From: Methanobacteriota archaeon
GTDB lineage: Archaea; Thermoplasmatota; Poseidoniia; MGIII; CG-Epi1
Direction: 5' to 3'
DNA length: 8,174 nt
NCBI GenBank assembly: GCA_002731905.1
Contig: PCBV01000035.1
Location: 16,146-24,319 of the forward strand
Shown: piece by piece, positions 5,412 through 8,174 of the stretch
Layout of the letters: each line of letters starts with the position of its first letter
Position numbering within the stretch: the first letter of the stretch is position 1
The notes under the pieces: model-generated
Seen by the model: only the letters and a program-made list of their open reading frames with translations
Told to the model about the DNA's origin: nothing
Database searches by the model: none
Position numbers and translations under genes: made by a program

Positions 5412-6349
5412 CCGCGCACCGCACCGCACTTGGCGCATTGCACTCCATCATCATCGAACGGTGTGTTACAAGCTGCACAATGCGTATCACGTTCATCACT
5501 GACGCGAGAGAGCGTTAAGCGGTGGCGACGTAAATCACGCACTTCATAACGACCTGCACCTCCTAGTTCCGCCAACAAGTCAGGTGTCAGTGTTAGTTGC
5601 CCATCCCCACCAAGCAAAAGTTCACGCGTCTGCGCTAAATCCTCAAGTTCAATGTCATCACCGTGCTGTGCGATGAAGCGCCCGTCTTGCAACTCAAGTG
5701 ATCGATCCGCGAAATCAGAAACCATTTCGCTGTGTGTCACAATCAGGAATGCTACATCCTGCTCTTTGTGCAATCGTGAAAAAAGATCCATAATACTACG
5801 TGCCGTAACTGGATCCACCGATCCAGTTGGTTCGTCAGCCAGAATCAACCGCGGGCGAGTGATGAGCGCTCTAGCAATGGCTGTACGCTGAGCTTCGCCG
5901 CCCGAGAGTTGTTCTGGGAGAGCATGAGCACGGTCAGCAATACCAAGGTATTCTAGTATCTCCTCCACACGTACTAGGGCTTCGCGGTAAGGCACCCCTG
6001 CATGCCGCAGCGGTTGCATCACATTGTCACGCGCCGAGAGGTGTGGTAATAAATTACCTTCTTGAAATATGAAAGAGACCGTCGCCCGTCGGTGCCTTAC
6101 CAACTGCTCCGGCGCCATGCGTGTAACGTCCTCACCACCCAATCGAACTACGCCTGCACTCGGCTTCATCAATCCACCCAATGTCTTCAGGAGCGTAGAC
6201 TTGCCAGCGCCTGATGGACCGAAGACGGCAACTGCCTCACCATCCTGCAACGCGATACTGAGCCCGCGCAGGGCGACGACATTACCCTCTTCCGCCTGCG
6301 ATTCATAGACGTGGTAGAGTCCAGATGCCCGCAAAAGATTTTCAGCCAT
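5408..6349 (-). CDS. ABC transporter ATP-binding protein (LolD/MacB type) with C-terminal zinc ribbon
   Basis: A complete 313-residue ATPase. Residues 1-~225 are a canonical nucleotide-binding domain: Walker A GPSGAGKST (44-52), Q-loop Gln96, signature LSGGE (148-152), Walker B LILADE (168-173), D-loop SVD (177-179) and H-loop His206. FQEGNLLPHLS and EPTGSVD are typical of the LolD/MacB/FtsE class that works with FtsX-fold permeases. The family is usually ~220-250 residues. Here about 85 extra residues end in a zinc ribbon (Cys291, 294, 305, 308). The extension contains an acidic, Leu-rich segment (DDIELEDLAQTRELLL) and a segment that may be another small fold (LTPDLLAELGGAGRYEVRDL). The ATPase would power the permease encoded immediately upstream; the TGA of that gene abuts this ATG, and GGGGGAG lies 3 bases before it. 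The transported substrate is not shown by the sequence. Confidence 0.95.
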   Translation of the reverse strand: MAENLLRASGLYHVYESQAEEGNVVALRGLSIALQDGEAVAVFGPSGAGKSTLLKTLGGLMKPSAGVVRLGGEDVTRMAPEQLVRHRRATVSFIFQEGNLLPHLSARDNVMQPLRHAGVPYREALVRVEEILEYLGIADRAHALPEQLSGGEAQRTAIARALITRPRLILADEPTGSVDPVTARSIMDLFSRLHKEQDVAFLIVTHSEMVSDFADRSLELQDGRFIAQHGDDIELEDLAQTRELLLGGDGQLTLTPDLLAELGGAGRYEVRDLRRHRLTLSRVSDERDTHCAACNTPFDDDGVQCAKCGAVRG

Positions 6350-8174
6350 TCACTCCCCCTTCAGAATACGCGCTAGGTCGGCGCGAGTCGCGCGTGCAGT
6401 GGTCCATGCCAGCGCCAGCATCACGACGGAGAGCACAGCCAGCCCGATGAGCAACAGCTCGCCCCACGGCCATACCAGCGTGCGGTCAACCGGGGTTCCT
6501 GCGCCACCGAACGACTGGAAGATAATCCCAAACAGGTTGAACATACCGTTGAATGAATATGATATTCCAACACCCAGCACGCCACCCAACAACATACTTA
6601 CAATAGTTATAGAGAGGATTTCGAACAATACCAGCCGCCCCCCCTGCCACTCGCTAGCGCCAATCGCCTGCAGGATGGCGAGCTCGCGTTTGCGCTGCGT
6701 CAGCACCAACGACAGGAAGACAAAGCTGGAAGCGACCGCAGCAATCGTTGCAACGACGAACTGTAGCGTCAGCAAGCCGAGCGTTCCGAAGACCAGCCCA
6801 CCGTTGCGCTCGACCTCACTATGCTCCTCCTCCCAGCTGGTCACTCTGGAGACTGACCCGTCGAAGACAAGCGTGCGGGCGATGGTGCGCTGCGCATTAC
6901 CATCACCCTGCGCCCCCAGCTCGATGAACCACGTCGTATCGTGCCAGTCATTGGCGGCCGCATCGCCAACCAGCGCGCGGAAACTCGCCTCGCCGATGAA
7001 GATCGCGCTAGCGGTCGTACCGGTATCGAGCCCAGGGTGCCACTCATGCTGACCACTGTTGCCGACCGTCGTCTGTGGGTTGCCCGACACGCCGGTAAGA
7101 TTCAGCACAAGCTGTGACTGCCCTCCGACCGAGAACTGCAGCGACTCGCCGTAGCTGAAGCCGCCTGCAGCGAGTTTGTCGAGCGTCGCGCCAGGGTCGC
7201 CGCCAAATGTCTGCCGGTCCCAGCGAATCACATCTCGGTTCCCGTCGAGAATAACCTGTGTCTGGTAGATCGAATATTCGTCCTCCGCCGGATGCGTCGA
7301 AATTAACGGAACCGCGACCAGCCGGACGTCTTCCGCCGCAACGCCGGTCCCATCCAGCGCAGCGCTAACCGTTGCGAGCGCGGTGGCATAGTCAACCGGC
7401 TGCTGGAAATCCACTTTCAGGTCGGCACCGACGTTGAGCGACGCGGTGCGCTCATCGACCGCCATTCCCGTATAGCCTTGGATAGCAGCCATCGTGACTA
7501 TGGAAAGCGTCAACAGCATAATCAGCGCCAGCTTCCCAACGCCTTCGGCCGAGCCGGAGCCGCGCAGCCCGCGGCCGATATCGCGCAGTACGGCCGTTCT
7601 GCCGAGCAGCCGCTGCACTAGCCATGGCGCTGCGGCTCCGAGTCGGGCGAGCACCAATGCACCGCCAATCCAGAGCAGGAACGGTCCCAGCACCGCAAAG
7701 ATGCCGTTCAGCACCGGGTTACTGATGATGCCTCTCTCCCAGTCATCAGTAAGTCTCCCATCACTAACGAGGCTCTGGATGTATGAATCGGTCAGCGCGA
7801 TTAGTCCGATGCCGAAGAGTAGCCAGTGTAGCCAGTAGCGTGGCTGTGGCTTGACGACTACACGCTGGACGCCCTCGGAAATCTCCTGTTCCAGGAAATC
7901 GCGCGTGCGGCTGCGTCCGAAGAGCAGCGCCAGCCCGACAGTCACTATCAGTGTCGCGAGCGTCGCAAGCAGTCCCAGCGACGGCGAGACGTCATATTCG
8001 CCGGGGCGGAACTGCATAAAGCCGACGGCGTTGAGCACCAGCGGGACAGCCAGCAGCGCCAGCACATAGCCAGCAACCCACGCGGCAAGGGCAACCACTC
8101 CAAGCTCACTCAGAACCATCCGCAGCAGAGAGTTGGGGCCGCCGCCGATGACGCGATGGATAGCGATTTCACGC
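6350..8174 (-). CDS. ABC transporter permease with two FtsX units (N-terminus cut off)
   Basis: The frame is open to the right edge, giving 607 residues of a longer protein. ATG 8119 is an internal Met: the codons before it read REIAIHRVIGGGPNSLLR, the motif that starts the last part of an FtsX domain and continues smoothly past this Met. A second copy, RELAILQAIGAS, begins near residue 500. Between them lie hydrophobic segments (LGLLATLATLIVTVGLALLF, WLLFGIGLIALTDSY, ILNGIF-like helix through LLWIGGALVLA, LALIMLLTLSIVTMAA). An extracytoplasmic domain of ~230 residues follows (roughly 220-450; beta-rich, with GxxxxxTTVGNSGQHEW-type loops). The final FtsX unit has about three helices and ends RADLARILKGE. 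This two-unit layout is known in LolC/E-like and larger MacB-family permeases, which use ATP hydrolysis to move lipids, lipoproteins or peptides by mechanotransmission. It is translationally coupled to the ATPase gene. Confidence 0.93.
   Translation of the reverse strand, partial: REIAIHRVIGGGPNSLLRMVLSELGVVALAAWVAGYVLALLAVPLVLNAVGFMQFRPGEYDVSPSLGLLATLATLIVTVGLALLFGRSRTRDFLEQEISEGVQRVVVKPQPRYWLHWLLFGIGLIALTDSYIQSLVSDGRLTDDWERGIISNPVLNGIFAVLGPFLLWIGGALVLARLGAAAPWLVQRLLGRTAVLRDIGRGLRGSGSAEGVGKLALIMLLTLSIVTMAAIQGYTGMAVDERTASLNVGADLKVDFQQPVDYATALATVSAALDGTGVAAEDVRLVAVPLISTHPAEDEYSIYQTQVILDGNRDVIRWDRQTFGGDPGATLDKLAAGGFSYGESLQFSVGGQSQLVLNLTGVSGNPQTTVGNSGQHEWHPGLDTGTTASAIFIGEASFRALVGDAAANDWHDTTWFIELGAQGDGNAQRTIARTLVFDGSVSRVTSWEEEHSEVERNGGLVFGTLGLLTLQFVVATIAAVASSFVFLSLVLTQRKRELAILQAIGASEWQGGRLVLFEILSITIVSMLLGGVLGVGISYSFNGMFNLFGIIFQSFGGAGTPVDRTLVWPWGELLLIGLAVLSVVMLALAWTTARATRADLARILKGE
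6353..6359 (-). promoter_or_regulatory. Shine-Dalgarno-like site of the ABC ATPase gene
   Basis: On the minus strand GGGGGAG is followed by TGA, the permease stop, and then directly by the ATPase ATG. The 3-base spacing is short for a Shine-Dalgarno, but the stop-next-to-start arrangement means terminating ribosomes can reinitiate, keeping permease and ATPase amounts matched. Confidence 0.5.

Noticed and set aside
6399..7052. 217-residue open frame on the plus strand
   Set aside because: It is Ser/Pro/Thr-rich, lacks recognisable motifs and is antisense to the permease coding sequence.
1..8174. CRISPR array, tRNA, rRNA, insertion sequence or attachment site
   Set aside because: No spaced direct repeats, tRNA-like cloverleaf, transposase motifs or terminal inverted repeats were found, and almost every base lies within a supported coding frame.

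Overview
The window looks archaeal, most likely a euryarchaeon. It carries a GINS51-type replication subunit and a tRNA-splicing endonuclease with the archaeal Tyr/His/Lys catalytic set. It also has a TATA-like promoter spaced for a leaderless transcript, and short zinc ribbons added to unrelated proteins. Moderate-to-high GC, tight gene packing and an ABC/FtsX exporter with a zinc-ribbon tail would suit a marine Thermoplasmatota-type archaeon (Poseidoniales-like). That placement is inference: no rRNA or other marker gene is present.

Layout. (1) Positions 1-683, minus strand: the 5' part of a gene cut by the window edge, tentatively a DUF2357/McrC-like nuclease subunit. Its ATG overlaps the stop codon of the gene before it. 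(2) Positions 683-3334, minus strand: a large protein made of a zinc ribbon, about ten transmembrane helices, an acidic linker and a McrB-like AAA+ motor. Together these two genes look like a membrane-anchored relative of McrBC-type systems and are the most unusual part of the window. (3) Positions 3335-3379: a compact divergent promoter region. (4) Positions 3380-5411, plus strand: three overlapping genes encoding GINS51, a compact tRNA-splicing endonuclease that probably starts at a CTG codon, and an uncharacterised RNase H-fold protein. (5) Positions 5408-8174, minus strand: an ABC exporter of the MacB/LolCDE type, with a two-FtsX-unit permease cut by the right edge followed by its ATPase, which ends in a zinc ribbon.

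Coding density is almost complete: no gap exceeds 50 bases, neighbouring genes overlap at starts and stops, and the two convergent operons meet at a shared CTAG. The central operon is housekeeping (DNA replication and tRNA maturation). The right operon probably handles lipids, lipoproteins or peptides at the membrane. The left operon may be a defence or nucleic-acid-processing module. I found no tRNA, rRNA, CRISPR array, insertion sequence or long repeat.
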